Shown here in pieces: positions 45,880 to 57,491 of a DNA stretch of 64,000 bases. The stretch comes from Paragorgia papillata (lineage: Eukaryota; Cnidaria; Anthozoa; Scleralcyonacea; Coralliidae): positions 134,001 to 198,000 of the forward strand of contig JAWNZC010000353.1 of assembly GCA_035771165.1 (NCBI GenBank), written 5' to 3'. Below the pieces are notes generated by a model. That model did not search any database. It was not told where the DNA came from and saw only the letters and a program-made list of their open reading frames with translations. Made by a program: the position numbers and the translations under genes. Position 1 is the stretch's first letter, and each line of letters starts with the position of its first letter.

Positions 45880-48800
45880 TTATTATTGAGTATTTTAAAG
45901 ATGAGGTGCAAAGTATATATTAAATTTAAACCAGAATAAACGTATAAGGCTGAGTGTACAGTTTAGCTACTGTATACTAATTCTAACCCCTAGCTCGCGG
46001 ATTGAAATTGAATGATTAAACTCGTCTACAGATTATATAAGGCAGTTGGATTCAGTATAAATAAAATTACAACGTATACGGTATACCAGTAAATACATTG
46101 CATTGTCACCTCAGATAGTGCAGTAATACACTAAAGAAGTTAAAGGACAATGTCAATGTACGTTTTGTAGGTTGTCAGACCGATATAAAGAATAAAACTT
46201 GTTATTGTAAACGGGGGTAAGCAACTTTGATAAGGACAGAATGAATAAAATTATTACTAAATTAAGCAAGTGACGAAGGCATGGCAGTCATGCATGGCTA
46301 ATTTATATAAGTTCGAGAACAATTTAATTTATAAAGAGCACTAGTTTATTTGTTTCATATACGGCAAATATCTTACTAGATAGCGATAAAGAACTAAACT
46401 CAGTTAGAATATAGAATTATATTTTATTACAACATGCAAAGTTTAAAAATATAACAAATATTTCTGTGGCGACTCTTGTCTGTAGACTCGACAGCTAAAC
46501 TGAGTAATGCCAGTACATTATCGACCCCGATTACCGCATAAACCAATCATAGTTTGCGCTTTCCTCTTATCTTATTAACATCTCAACGCAAACACTTGAG
46601 ATTTCAGAACAGCTGTGGAATTTGGAAAGAACTATTAGGGCAAGACATGCATGTGGTTATCGCAAACGTTCGTTTCCAAATTTTAGTACTATAGTATTCT
46701 TGTCATCTAGATATATATGTAATACGCAACCAAGTTTAGATACTCTTAATCACCTTCTTTATCAAACTGGCTATGTTTAAACGCAAATGACCTATTATAT
46801 GGCGGTTAACAATTCGACTCGGCTGATACAAAGGTTTTGGCTTGTTCTTTAGATTTTTGATCGCAGTGAACAGACTGACAAAACATGATATCATTGATAT
46901 GTTGTTCAACATTGTCATTGTGTGGATTGAAAGGTAAGAAGTTTTAATAAAAATAAATAATATATTTTATGGTTAATTATATGATCACGCACTGCAATAA
47001 TTTGTAATTTTCTTCTTACACTTGTTCTTGTATATCTTTATAGTCTGTAGCTACAGCTTTATAGTTTATGTGTGTCGTTTGTTTATAGTGCGATTAATTC
47101 CAAAGGCGCGAAAGCAATGGTATAATATATGTATCTTTGGAACAGTATAGTAAATGTATATCTTGTACACATCTTAGTGAATACACGCGTAAAATATAAT
47201 GTAAAAATACAATTAAAATATATAAGAATTCAAATGTTCTTCACGTGCCGAAGTCTTGAGTTGACACGACTTGAGACGGAACGTTGAGGTGTCACGCCTT
47301 GCGAGTGGAGCTATTTGAATTCTGTCTTGGTAAGATATGTATTGTTACTGTGCTGAAGACTTGGGTTGACACGACCTGAGTCAGAACGTGAGGTGGCACG
47401 CCTTGCGAAAGTGACAATATGTTTATGCTTACCATGTTTAAATTTTAAGGAATAATAGTTGGACAATAATTTTAATGTACACATTGTAGTGATTGCGCGC
47501 GTATAATAAAATGTTTTATACACCAATTGTACTTTTGGCATAATTTATGTTTGGTTGCCACTTTGCCATTACAATCCGATTATTTGTTATATCACAGGAA
47601 TGGTTTCATTGTGACATTTTTATAAAGCTTATAGATATAGCTTATAAACTCTTTCAGAACTGCAAAGTTCGTTTTGAAACAATGCTTTAGTGATGGTTTT
47701 AGGTTAAAGTATGGTTAAAACCAGACGATTTTACTTGTCAAGGACATATCTCAGTCATCAAGCAAGGGGTTAACATGGGAGTAAATCCGTTCTATGATAC
47801 TCAAATGTAAAATAAAAGCAAAAATTATAAAGGCTTGAAATGGTATAAGGTTTTTCTCAGCAATTATGTTAGACAAAAAATAATTACTGGTATGGCGGGG
47901 TTCGTAAATCAGGTAGTCTGAAGATATCTTAAAGTACAATCTTGCAGGAAATGAGAAGAATTCAACTGCGTTGTGTAGTATAAAAGCTACAAGTATATAC
48001 AACTGTATACTCTGTGTTAATTTGTATTGGACTGCATTAAAACTGCAACTGTATTCATTTGTATTGGACTATTGGCCGAAGGCGAAGTTTTTGCGTTTTT
48101 ACTATATGTGACGCAAACGATCAGGGACAAATACGGCGAAGTTGTATAGCAGAATAAACTGAGAGATAGAATAGGATATTATAGACCAGAAACAATCATA
48201 TTTTAGTTTTAGGCGCATAAACTGTTCTGCCTATAATTATAAAGCATATTATTCTACATACATGCATCATTAAACCGATAGATATTTACGCAACCAAAAG
48301 TCAAAAAGTAGTCTATTTAAATTATAATGTATCCTCAATAAAAATACAATTAAAATATACAAGAATTCAAATGTTCTTCACGTGCCGAAGTCTTGAGTTG
48401 ACACGACTTGAGACGGAACGTTGAGGTGTCACGCCTTGCGAGTGGAGCTATTTGAATTCTGTCTTGGTAAGATATGTATTGTTACTGTGCTGAAGACTTG
48501 GGTTGACACGACCTGAGTCAGAACGTGAGGTGGCACGCCTTGCGAAAGTGACAATATGTTTATGCTTACCATGTTTCATTGAATAAAATGTGGACAATAA
48601 TAATATATCTTTGCAATTGCCTACATCCTAGAGTTAAATTTTGAAGCATTTATATATGTATATATATACGTCAATCTAAATGTTAATGAATTAAAATAAG
48701 ATTAGAAATGAAAACATAAAATTGCATGAAGTTATTTTATAAAACAATTGTTGAATCAGTTTTTAGGACACATTAATTTTGCAAGAAGAAGGCAATGCAC

Positions 48801-49620
48801 TATCTATAAAATTAGTTATACAGTCAAGATTTTCAGTGCATATGTGCAACGCATACATTATATCAAGTTTATAGGCAGGCAGCTATGAAATACTGGTTCA
48901 ATATTTAAGATAAAGACTAAACTACATGTACAGCCTATTTACTTTTACTTATCTATTCAGTAAATAGCTGTACACTTATGTTAGCGTAAATTTATTGCAT
49001 TGGCATTTTTACTAAATTATTTGTTTGTATTTTATTTTTCAAAGCCAACAAAGACTTATTTTAGACGAAGGACCAGAAGAACGTACTTTGTTCAGAAAAG
49101 GAAGTTGTTGCCACAAGATTTAAAGTTTATCAGAACGGTTTCGATCTTCTTGCAAATGAAAAGTGTATAGTTCGCATATATAACAATTATTGATAATCTA
49201 TTTCTGTTTTATGCCTAAATAAAGTCAAATCAATGGCAATGAGAATTTCGTTCCTATATAAATTTAGTTGTTCCTAGAGAATGCAGCTAAGTTATTTGCT
49301 CCAAAGTTGGTAAGTTTCATGGGGGATTTTCGAACGTTTTTTTTATTCCCTCGTTCTTATTGCAGTATTATTTTATGCTAACTGACAGATAAAGCATATA
49401 TAGAGTATGCAAGGTAACTAAATATACAAGGCCATGTTTCCTGTATGATTCACTCATTAGTCTCATTGCATGCATGTAATATACATTTTGAATATATTTA
49501 ACATGTAAATTTATTTTATATCATTTAATCCTGAATTAAACTTGAAACAAAAACAATTATTCCAGCGAGCAACTTGAATTAAGATTCCAATTTAAGGGAT
49601 TTGTGATCAATATATAATTG
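45880..49620. other. AT-rich interior of the CACTG element, no supported gene
   Basis: Minus ORFs at 46918-46736 and 48002-47751 are short and hydrophobic or polar without motifs. A pair of direct repeats is listed separately. Confidence 0.3.
47203..48576 (+). repeat. 237-bp direct repeat pair (47203-47439, 48340-48576)
   Basis: The two copies are offset by 1137 bases and are almost identical. Each contains two ~110-bp half-units around TTGACACGACTTGAG / GTCACGCCTTGCGA. The interior (47440-48339) has no recognisable coding sequence. They lack TG...CA ends, so an LTR/TRIM reading is possible but weak. Confidence 0.8.
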
Positions 49621-50593
49621 TAAAAGTGGTGTAGAAATTACACCTCTTTTGAAAAGGTGTTACTCCCTCCCCATATTTACCCACAAAGTCCGGGGCATTT
49701 TTGGGACAAAATAATTACCTCACTTTTGAGAGTAAAAATTACACCAATATTTGAGGGGTAAAATTTACCCTACCCAAAAATTTACCCCTCAAAACCGGGG
49801 CGTTTTTGGGACAAACTTTAACCCCACTTTTCAGAGTAAATTTTACTCCCTACAAATTACTGTGTAACGAGGAATAAGATAGCTCGACCAGTACAATAAA
49901 CATAGAAAGCATCGTTTTTCCGTTAGAAAAATTTTCCAAGAAAGACAATGGCAAGGACTTTATCACACACTCTTTGCAGAACTTTGCCTGTTTGATAAAT
50001 AATATTATTTTTTCAACTGACTACAATTCGTTTGCTCGATCGCGCGACTATATTTCCAAATGATCGCTCGCAATCGTTTATAATCGCTGACGCTGTTTGG
50101 GTCGCTAAAATGTGCTTGTATAAGATCATCGTCGATTGCTTTGGTTCGTTGGTAATCAACGGCGATTGTCGACAATTATATGGAAACCAGCTTAAAGCCA
50201 ATCAGCTCTTTGGCTAAGCAACTCAGCCAGTCGATCTATTTAATAAAACGAAAACTTCGAAATATGGTTTAAAGTTACCCTGGCTTTGTAAGTCAGTCTG
50301 AAACGAAACTTAAAAAGTTACTGTTCATGACGATCATGACCCAACGTTTCCACACTCCGATCTATTGGAGTAAAGAGTAAGTATTGTTGCAATGACATAT
50401 CTATATACTCTCTTTAATTCGATCACCACTCTTAAATTCTTTAGCAGGGATATATCTTGGCTCTGAATAAAAGAGAAATATCTTCTCTTAAGCCCACCTA
50501 TATTTCAATCAAGTAAGTAAATTTTTTGGTCACAGTCCGAGCAACAAGAAAATTTTGTCAAATATGTCTTTTACCTAGATTGGTATATCTTAC

Positions 50594-50781
50594 CCTCTTT
50601 TCGACTCCGAGAAAACCCAGAAAAACTTGTGCATTTTTCCACACTGAACTTTCTTCCTGATTCTTCACTTTCCACAACACTTCTTGCGTCATATTTCTTG
50701 CATGAATTGACAACTTTAATTCGGACGAATTGCCCAGTAAACGATAATTGAACTTCATACAAACGCCCCTATAGCTTCTTC
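50594..50781 (-). CDS. Exon encoding part of a MAM domain
   Basis: The minus-strand exon is bounded by acceptor TATTTTTAG|G (AG at 50783-50782) and donor AGG|GTAAGA (GT at 50593-50592). It encodes GVCMKFNYRLLGNSSELKL, then a TQEVLWKV...VWKNAQVFLGF stretch. The Cys-X-(K/R)-F-x-Y-x-(L/M)-x-G, the LW and the W-x-x-A-x-V pattern is the middle of an extracellular MAM domain, found in adhesion receptors, phosphatases and meprins. No partner exons were recognised on either side; the downstream side abuts the transposon nest. It could be an intact gene with large introns or an orphan exon. Confidence 0.65.
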
Positions 50782-51719
50782 CTAAAAATACGCTTATCCA
50801 CGGAGAAAATAGTGAAGCAGTAGACGAAGATTTCTTATTGTCTTTATAGTAGACGAGTCGATAACCTATGTAATAAATAAAGATAAATTTAGCGTGAACA
50901 CATCGAACACAATAAGTAAGCAATGTGTCAGTAAGCACAATGCAGCGAATTTACGCTGAAAAAAAATGTTGGCGTCGGAAGTTGATTTGCGTGAAAAATA
51001 ACTCAACTAAAAAAATTTCCTGAACTCAGTGAAACTGCTCATCTTGGCATGCGTGGAGTAGTTGAAAAGCAATGCGCAATAAATTCTGTTAGCTTTGGGA
51101 TTAACTGGCACAACACATGCGCGGTTGGGGATTTCGGTGCTAGTAAAAGGGGACAAAAGATGATGATTAAGTTTCAAAATTCCTTGGGCAAACACCAACG
51201 CTTTTTTCAGTCATAACTTTGTAAAAAAAAACGTGCATTTTATAGATAGCGTATACATTGTGTATTTTCAGAGTTGTGGACAGCTTGGGCTTTAGATTAG
51301 AAAAACCGATACTACTGGCTCAGCTGTCTACGATGGTAACGATAAATGATAAGCTTATATGCATTTTCCCAGGGCAATGTCTATCCACTTATATGTAGGC
51401 TATATTTTGGATTCCCTTATATTATTTATTTTTGAGTTACGAGTCTTCACACAATTGCGTCTTATTTTTGTTTCACAACAAAGAAAAAGTCATGAATTGA
51501 TAGCCTTTAGAGAAGTAACATGCAAAGATTTAGTAAAAAATGTAGAGCAAAAACCGAGAAAAACTGGCGAAGTTTATATGAACAACAGAACTTTCAAATG
51601 AAAAATAGACACCGAGAAAGACACCGTTGAAAAGCAAACAATGGCACAGGATAAAATGTGATCTTCATGGACAACGCACGTTATTGAATTTGCGTTTAAA
51701 CGGGGTACGAACGGTTCTT
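50782..51719. other. No further exon recognised
   Basis: Small ORFs (51198-51007 minus, 51359-51601 plus) carry no domain. It may be intron of the MAM-domain gene. Confidence 0.25.
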
Positions 51720-51960
51720 CTAAAGGTTAATACCGGTAACCGTGGCGTTTGAACGGTTAGTTAGAAATGAACAGTTGCCTTGACAAGCTTTCGAGCGGAT
51801 GAAGAAAGCCTTCGGTTGAATAAAGCATTCCAACTGTTGGCTACAAATGTTAAAACGACTGAATAAAGCATTTGAACGGTCGAATAGAACATTCGAACGG
51901 ATAAATAAAGCATTCGGACGGTTAAATAAAGCATTCGAGCGGCTGAACAAATAATTCGAA
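51720..51960. repeat. 24-bp-type minisatellite
   Basis: Units of about 24 bases containing GAATAAAGCATTCGAACGGT recur ~8 times with divergence. On the minus strand this gives an 8-residue peptide period (RSNALFNR-like) in two frames, a repeat by-product and not a protein. Confidence 0.75.
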
Positions 51961-52179
51961 CGATTGAATAGAATTCCTTTTTTAGGAAAGACTGACAGAG
52001 TTTACTATCCATTACATGACGCGAAATCAGGATTTCAGATACTTAAGAAAGCGCGATTGATCCGTGAGCCAAATCCTATGGTTCGAGTCGTCAAAATGCA
52101 AGCCAGTTTGAGCATTCGTTCCAACAGTTTGGACATTACGTTTATACTCTAAACCTTTAGAGACTGTTCAACTTCCATG

Positions 52180-52868
52180 CGTTAGTACAGTTTAAGTTCT
52201 CTCTCCTGCGCAGAGGTTAAATTTCGGAGATTGGAGGTTTTGGGGGTCGTCGGAGATGCTCGGAGGCGTCAGCTGGACATAAGTAGTGCGGGCGAAACTA
52301 GTCCAACGGAAAATTACATTTAGCGTCTGCCAGATTTCTGTCGGTTTCTTGCACAAGATGTCGGTTTCTTGCATGACTTGCTAATTCACGGATAACTAAG
52401 CCATCCACGTCTATATTAGTAACATATTTGTTGGTAAGTGATTATGACATGTTTATAATATGTCTTTCTTGTAAAAAAGACAAAATATACTCAGTTTTTT
52501 GCCGTTTAATATATCAGACGAAGACTGACGAACCAGAGGATAACATACTTATATCGGCCGACATGCAGCTCACATTGAAACAACGAACTTTCCTAGTTTG
52601 TCCACACATTGAATTAACTGTGGTCGTGTAACCTTCTGCTATATTCGACATGTTTTCTACAAACCGCAGTTCCAAAAGTTATTGACACCCCCCTGATGCC
52701 GCCATATTGATATAGAAATCTGGCAGAGTTTCGCTTTCTCTTTCGCTATCCGCCCGCACTCCTTATGTCCAGCTGACGATTTCGATGCACCTCCGACGAT
52801 CCCCGACATAGCCGATCTCCGAAAGAACTTCTGCGGAGGAGAGAGGTTTAAGTTGTGCGTTCGTACAG
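52180..52868. mobile_element. ~690-bp foldback element
   Basis: Left arm 52180-52343 and inverted right arm 52707-52868 share TTTAAGTTCTCTCTCCTGCG-type ends, CGTCAGCTGGACATAAG and GCCAGATTTCT, around a ~360-bp unique spacer. It sits between CGAACGGTT-rich flanks (51705, 52900) that may be the ends of an outer element. Confidence 0.65.
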
Positions 52869-54372
52869 TTCTAGTCAACCGTTCAAACGGCTTGGTAAAA
52901 CATTCCGAACGGTTGATCTAACCGTTCTAGCGGCGTTCGACAAGGTTAGCTAAAATGACAATTTTTATTTTTAAAAGAAAATTAGAGTTAACGTACAATA
53001 CGAGATAAATGCAGATATACAACAATTAGTATTCGTCGTCAACAATTCGAGGTCTGTCTTAACTGTAAAACACTGAAACTGAGTTCTATATACCCATGCA
53101 AATGAATTCGGCAAAATGTTATTTTAAATTGCAATTTTTACAAACAAAAATTTAGAGTTAACGTACGACACGAGATAAATCCTATTATTATATAGCATGC
53201 TATCGGATATGAGCTTTGGCGTAATCTGATTGGTTCCCTACTACTAGGCTATCAGCTCATATCCTGCTAGTAGAGGAAAAACAAGATGGCGGCATGTTTT
53301 TTTAAACTTCCGAAAAGAGTTGAAATTGACGGATTTTTATACAGAAAAACATCAACACCCTCAAACCAATGTATAAAAAAAAAAACATTGTGTAAAAATT
53401 CATTAACAAATACACAATTTAGCATGTTAAATGGTAAAATTCACCTAAAAATTACGTCTTTTTACTTCAAAACCCCGACTAAATTAACGGTTTGATTTTA
53501 ATTTGTTGCCAAACAAAGAAACTCACGGTTAAAATCAAGCTTACAACGTACATTTCGTAGGAGATCACCAGTAAAGAGACTTTTTTGACTGAGATAAGCA
53601 TTTGGAGTAGTAAAAAGCATATTCTTTTTCAAAAACAACCAACTAAGTAATTAATAGTTTCATTGCCGAAGGTGTTTCAGTTTCAGTTTTTGCATGAAAT
53701 CAAAACCTTTGTCACGACAGCGGACAGCAACGCTAATATAAACAACTGACCCACCTTTTGACTTCATAAAAGTACCTTTTAATATTTTTCGTTGATTTGC
53801 TTAACACATTTTTTGCCTCTCGAGCAACATTTATACAATATTTCGAAGCTGTTTACCGAACAGCTCAGCGAGAAACTCTATGTGAATGCATCATTACGCA
53901 TGGCGGAAGTATTAGTTGCCTATGCCGGAAGTTTGTTGTTTCAAACATTTCGCTGTATTTTGTCTCTTGTACAGTGCTTGGCTATATAATAAAACAGTTA
54001 TGCCATTCGCTCTCGTTGTTGCTCTCGTTGGCTATGAGCTCATATACAACTCGAGCGCATGGTATAACTGTTAAATACACAACAATGTAATATCAACACT
54101 ACATATCCCATGGTACTCTTTGTCTAATGGAACAAGGTGATTGTTCAAACAATGCCTTGAATCTAACATAGATGGCTATAGAAATCAGTGATTGACAGTA
54201 GATAACAAAGTTATTTTGCTGCTCTCTATTAGCCATTATTGACTCAGGATCGTTCACTGTTCATTCGTATCGAACAATAAACCTTAGTCAAAACTATTCG
54301 GTCTAAAGCTAGAAGCACACGTTTACTTCGTCATTCTTACTGATACTTCAAACAGTAAACTTACGTTCTCGT
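52869..54372. other. No supported gene; one small palindrome
   Basis: A plus ORF, 53286-53495 (starts MAACFFKLPKRVEIDGFLYR), follows a plausible Kozak-like context but lacks a recognised domain. 53994-54073 folds back (ACAGTTATGCCATTCGCTCT with GAGCGCATGGTATAACTGT). Confidence 0.3.
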
Positions 54373-54829
54373 GTGCCTCTGCTCGTCGTGATGACTATTC
54401 TCTTTTTTTCTAATGGATCCTCAAACAAAACTGGTGCAGCGAGGGACGTAACTTGCCACAGCTACAATCGCGGGGGGTCCTGTCGCGACAAGACAAACTG
54501 CCCCTATGCACATACATGCACTCGAAACGGATGCGGAAGAAACCACCCCGGCTACCAGTGTCCAAACTGTTCCGACTCCTCCTTTCTATCAACCGAGAAC
54601 CGCAACAACAAACCAAGTTCCAAACACCGAAAATAGTAAATCTATTACTGACAATAATATTAGTTATGATAGAACTGTATTTACTCCAATTCGCGTAAAT
54701 GTTTTAGAAGATGCCCTTCGTGAACATCCAGATCGGTCATTTGTTTTGAAACTCTGTTCGGAATTGCGCTTCGGCGCCCGTTTAGGCTATCAAGGCCCAC
54801 GAGTTTAGAAAGTTTCGAAGAACCTAAAA
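54373..54829 (+). pseudogene. DIRS-type gag with CCCH zinc finger
   Basis: One frame (54373-54636) has CHSYNRGGSCRDKTNCPYAH and then CGRNHPGYQC, a CCCH-type finger common in cnidarian-like DIRS gag proteins. The second frame (to 54808) continues with LEDALREHPDRSFVLKLCSE and LRFGARLGYQGPRV, the conserved end of that protein. A frameshift near 54560-54640 separates the two. Confidence 0.75.
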
Positions 54830-55165
54830 ACTGCCGTTGAAAACCCAACTATAATTTCGGACAACCTTGCCAAGGAAGTCGCTCTTGGTCACACTGCAGG
54901 TCCTTTCAATTGGCATTGTATCAAAAAATCACTCCGTACACACAATAAAGTCCGTACTATCTTTCATCTTTCTTTTCCAAAATCGGGCGATTCCGTCAAC
55001 TCCTTTATTGAAAAAGATGATTTTTCCTTTCAGTATATTAAAATTGACGACGCAATTTCCACAATAATTCGCCTAGGCAGAGGTATACATTTGTAGCAAA
55101 GCCCTATATTGAATCTGCTTTTCGTCAATACCGAGTTCATCCCGATGACTGGGAATTATAACTAT
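54830..55165 (+). pseudogene. DIRS-type RT remnant
   Basis: In shifting frames, NLAKEVALGHTAGPF, TIFHLSFPKSGDSVNSFIEK, FSFQYIKIDDAISTIIRLG and YIESAFRQYRVHPDDWELY can be read. These are RT fingers up to motif A, where the usual catalytic Asp is not intact (PYIESAF). The rest of RT is gone. Confidence 0.7.
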
Positions 55166-55355
55166 GCAGTGGAATAACTAATACTAAGTCCTTCCATTTG
55201 GTTTTAGAAGGGCGCCTTATTTGTTTAACCAATTGTCAGACGCCCTTGAGTGGATCCCCCTCAACAAATGCTGCATAAGTTACGTTAGTCACATTTTGGA
55301 GCCCCCTTCCAACATTAAGCCCTACTGTCAACCTTGACAAAACACCCTGATCAGT

Positions 55356-56345
55356 ATGCTAATCACTTCTCGGCAGCTAGGCGTACCAATTGCAGAGCAC
55401 AAAACAGAAGGGCCTTTCCACGTTCTTCCTCCTCAGGCAGGACCAGTCGCCTCAAATCCTACCAGAAATCCTTTCCAATCTTTATATGCCGACTTGCGAC
55501 GTTATCAGGTTGCTTCCTTAGCGCAAGGTACTTCAAGAACATACAGCAGCCGAGAAAAACAATTCCTGAATTTCTGCCACCAGTTTAAACTGCATGAAAC
55601 CGTTCCTATTCTTCCTACAACAGAAAGCATCCTTATTTACTATGCAGTATTTCTTGCTCAAACCGTCAATCCAGGTACAATAAAATTCTATCTTGCTGCT
55701 GTTCGTAATCTTCACTTAATTAACGGTTTTGATCTCCCCCTTAGTAAATTTCTGCCTGATAACCTTAGTACATCTAAAATTATCCTTCCTCTGCTTCATT
55801 CCCGTGCAGTTCCTTCACATAATGATCACATGCTATGGTAGCGATTTCACTAGCCTTTTTCGGCTTTCTGCGGATTGGTGAAATGACCTGTTACAAAATT
55901 TTTGATCCTTCCATACATTTATGTCCAACCGACATAACGTTCCATCCATGTTCAAATGAAACCACTCGATACATTTGTTTAACCATAAAAGCTTCAAAGA
56001 CTGATCCATTTCGTTCGGCTGTTAAGATAACCATTGGAGCTACTGACTCCGGGCAATTTCCGGTTTTGTCCTTTGCCAATGAAAAACTACCTTTCCCGAC
56101 GCGTTAATTCTTCAGGACCACTTTTTCAACATTCGAACGGTATAACAGCATTGTCTCGCACGCAATTCTCTAACGAATTCTCTCGGTGGCCATACAAGCT
56201 CAAATTTCTCCGGCCACGGCTTCAGAATTGGAGCTGCTACCACAGTTGCGACTCAAAATCTACCTCATTGGCTTAATCAAACACTCGGTCGTTGGTCCTC
56301 CGACTGCTATCTAAGATACATACGTACTACTGTGCATATATCCTT
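55356..56345 (+). pseudogene. Tyrosine recombinase (phage-integrase fold) of the DIRS-type element
   Basis: The core-binding domain lies at 55356-55840 (RNPFQSLYADLRRYQVASLA; FLAQTVNPGTIKFYLAAVRN). The catalytic domain follows: FFGFLRIGEMTC (box I Arg) in the frame from 55835, then, after another frameshift, FSGHGFRIGAATT (His at 56215, Arg at 56224) and SSDCYLRYIR (nucleophile Tyr at 56317). All four R-H-R-Y residues survive but in two frames, so the copy is dead. Confidence 0.85.
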
Positions 56346-56456
56346 GCAGATGTTTCAAAACAACTCATAACCGATCTCGGACGTAACCCTTCGTCTATGG
56401 GTCTATGGGAATCACACACGAGTGTGTGATTGTGGCGGCAATTGCTCCAGTTTAGC

Positions 56457-57491
56457 ATGACGGGCATAAATGATGCTGAAAACGTTCACCTTAAACGTGC
56501 CTTCATTCAACTTCTCAGGTTTTATTTCAGTTATTCTCAAATTTTGCACCATAACAGTCATACATAATCCTTCAAATCGTATGTTTTTTGTTTTTCCATT
56601 TTTTGTATTTTTCGCGGGAAAGTGACGTCACATGTTTGGCGCGAAAATGTTGTTTTAATATTTTTGCATATTTGATGACTGCTTCAAAAAAAGCATCTTA
56701 TGTGCGCTCTAAACCGAAGCAAAAATTGAAATATCTTCATTCAATCAAAAAATTATAACGTTTTGAAATTTGAATTTTCTGCCATTTTGAGCTATTTTGA
56801 GAATATGGCAAAAATTAAAATTTCAAAACGTTATAACATTTTATTGAATAAAGATATTTCAATTTTCTTTTTGGTTTTCGAGTCCACATAACATGCTGTT
56901 TTTCAGGCAGTAATCAAACATGCAAAAACATTAAAACAACATTTTCGCGCCTGCACGACGGGCATAAATGATGCTGAAAAAGCTCACGTTAAACGTGCCT
57001 TCATTCAACTTCTCAGGTTTTACTTCAGTTATTGTCAAATTTTGCAGCATAACAAACATCCATAATCCTTCAAATCGTATGTTTTTTGTTTTTCCATTTT
57101 TCGCGGGAAAGTGACCTCAAATGTTTGGCGCGAAAATTTTGTTTTAATATTTTTGCATTTTTTATGACAAAAATTCAAATTTCAAAACGTTATAACATTA
57201 TATTGAATAAAGATATTTCAATTTTCTTTTTGGTTTTCGAGTCCGCATAACATGCTGTTTTTCAGGCAGTCATCAAACATGCAAAAATATTAGAACAAAA
57301 TTTTCGCGCCAAATATGTGACGTCATTTTCCCGCGAAAAATACAAAAAATGGAAAAACAAAAACATACGATTTGAAGGATTATTGATGTCTGTTATGGTG
57401 CAAAATTTGATACTAACTGAAATAAAACCTGAGAAGTTGAATGAAGGCACGTTTAACGTGAGCGTTTTCAGCATCATTTATGCCCGTCGTG
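56457..57491. mobile_element. MITE inserted in its own family (~500 bp truncated + 538 bp)
   Basis: Element 56954-57491 has ends CACGACGGGCATAAATG and the exact inverse. Just upstream, 56457-56950 is a second member of the same family in the same orientation, cut off at TTTTCGCGCC where the intact one starts. Internal blocks (AAATTTCAAAACGTTATAAC, GTGACGTCA) repeat on both strands. Confidence 0.8.

Larger units (their letters stand above)
39675..49866. mobile_element. CACTG-terminus element (10.2 kb including the OTU palindrome)
   Basis: The left end ACACTGTAAATT followed by AGTAAAATTTACTC matches the inverted right end (GAGTAAATTTTACT ... AATTACTGTGT). Several (A/T)GAGTAAA/TTTACYC motifs recur inside each terminus (39675-39910 and 49625-49866). 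CACTG-type termini with subterminal repeats suggest an EnSpm/CACTA-like element. The flank shows only a TA in common. An exon-like segment ends at 40068 with donor GTAAGC. No transposase seen. Confidence 0.45.
39287..50192. mobile_element. Outer element of the second nest (10.9 kb with contents)
   Basis: ACTAGTTTCCATATAATCG at 39287 and its inverse (ending AAACCAGCT at 50192) are matching termini. Both are followed inward by GATCGCTCGC/AATCGC motifs, and TAAAG flanks both sides (39282-39286, 50193-50197). Without the insertions the element would be under 1 kb. The termini are 10.9 kb apart, so the pairing is inferred from the motif match. Confidence 0.5.
54373..56345 (+). mobile_element. DIRS-type tyrosine-recombinase retroelement, decayed
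   Basis: Gag-like zinc finger, RT remnant and tyrosine recombinase lie in the order used by DIRS/Ngaro-type elements. There are at least three frameshifts, and most of RT and RNase H is deleted between 55165 and 55340. No terminal repeats were found. Confidence 0.8.

Noticed and set aside
51720..52012. Minus-strand peptides rich in RSNALF / RMLYLTV repeats
   Set aside because: A 24-base minisatellite read in two frames; no start context or conservation of one frame.
53286..53495. Possible small gene starting MAACFFKLPKRVEID
   Set aside because: Plausible start but no splice partner, domain or polyadenylation context; left as unassigned.
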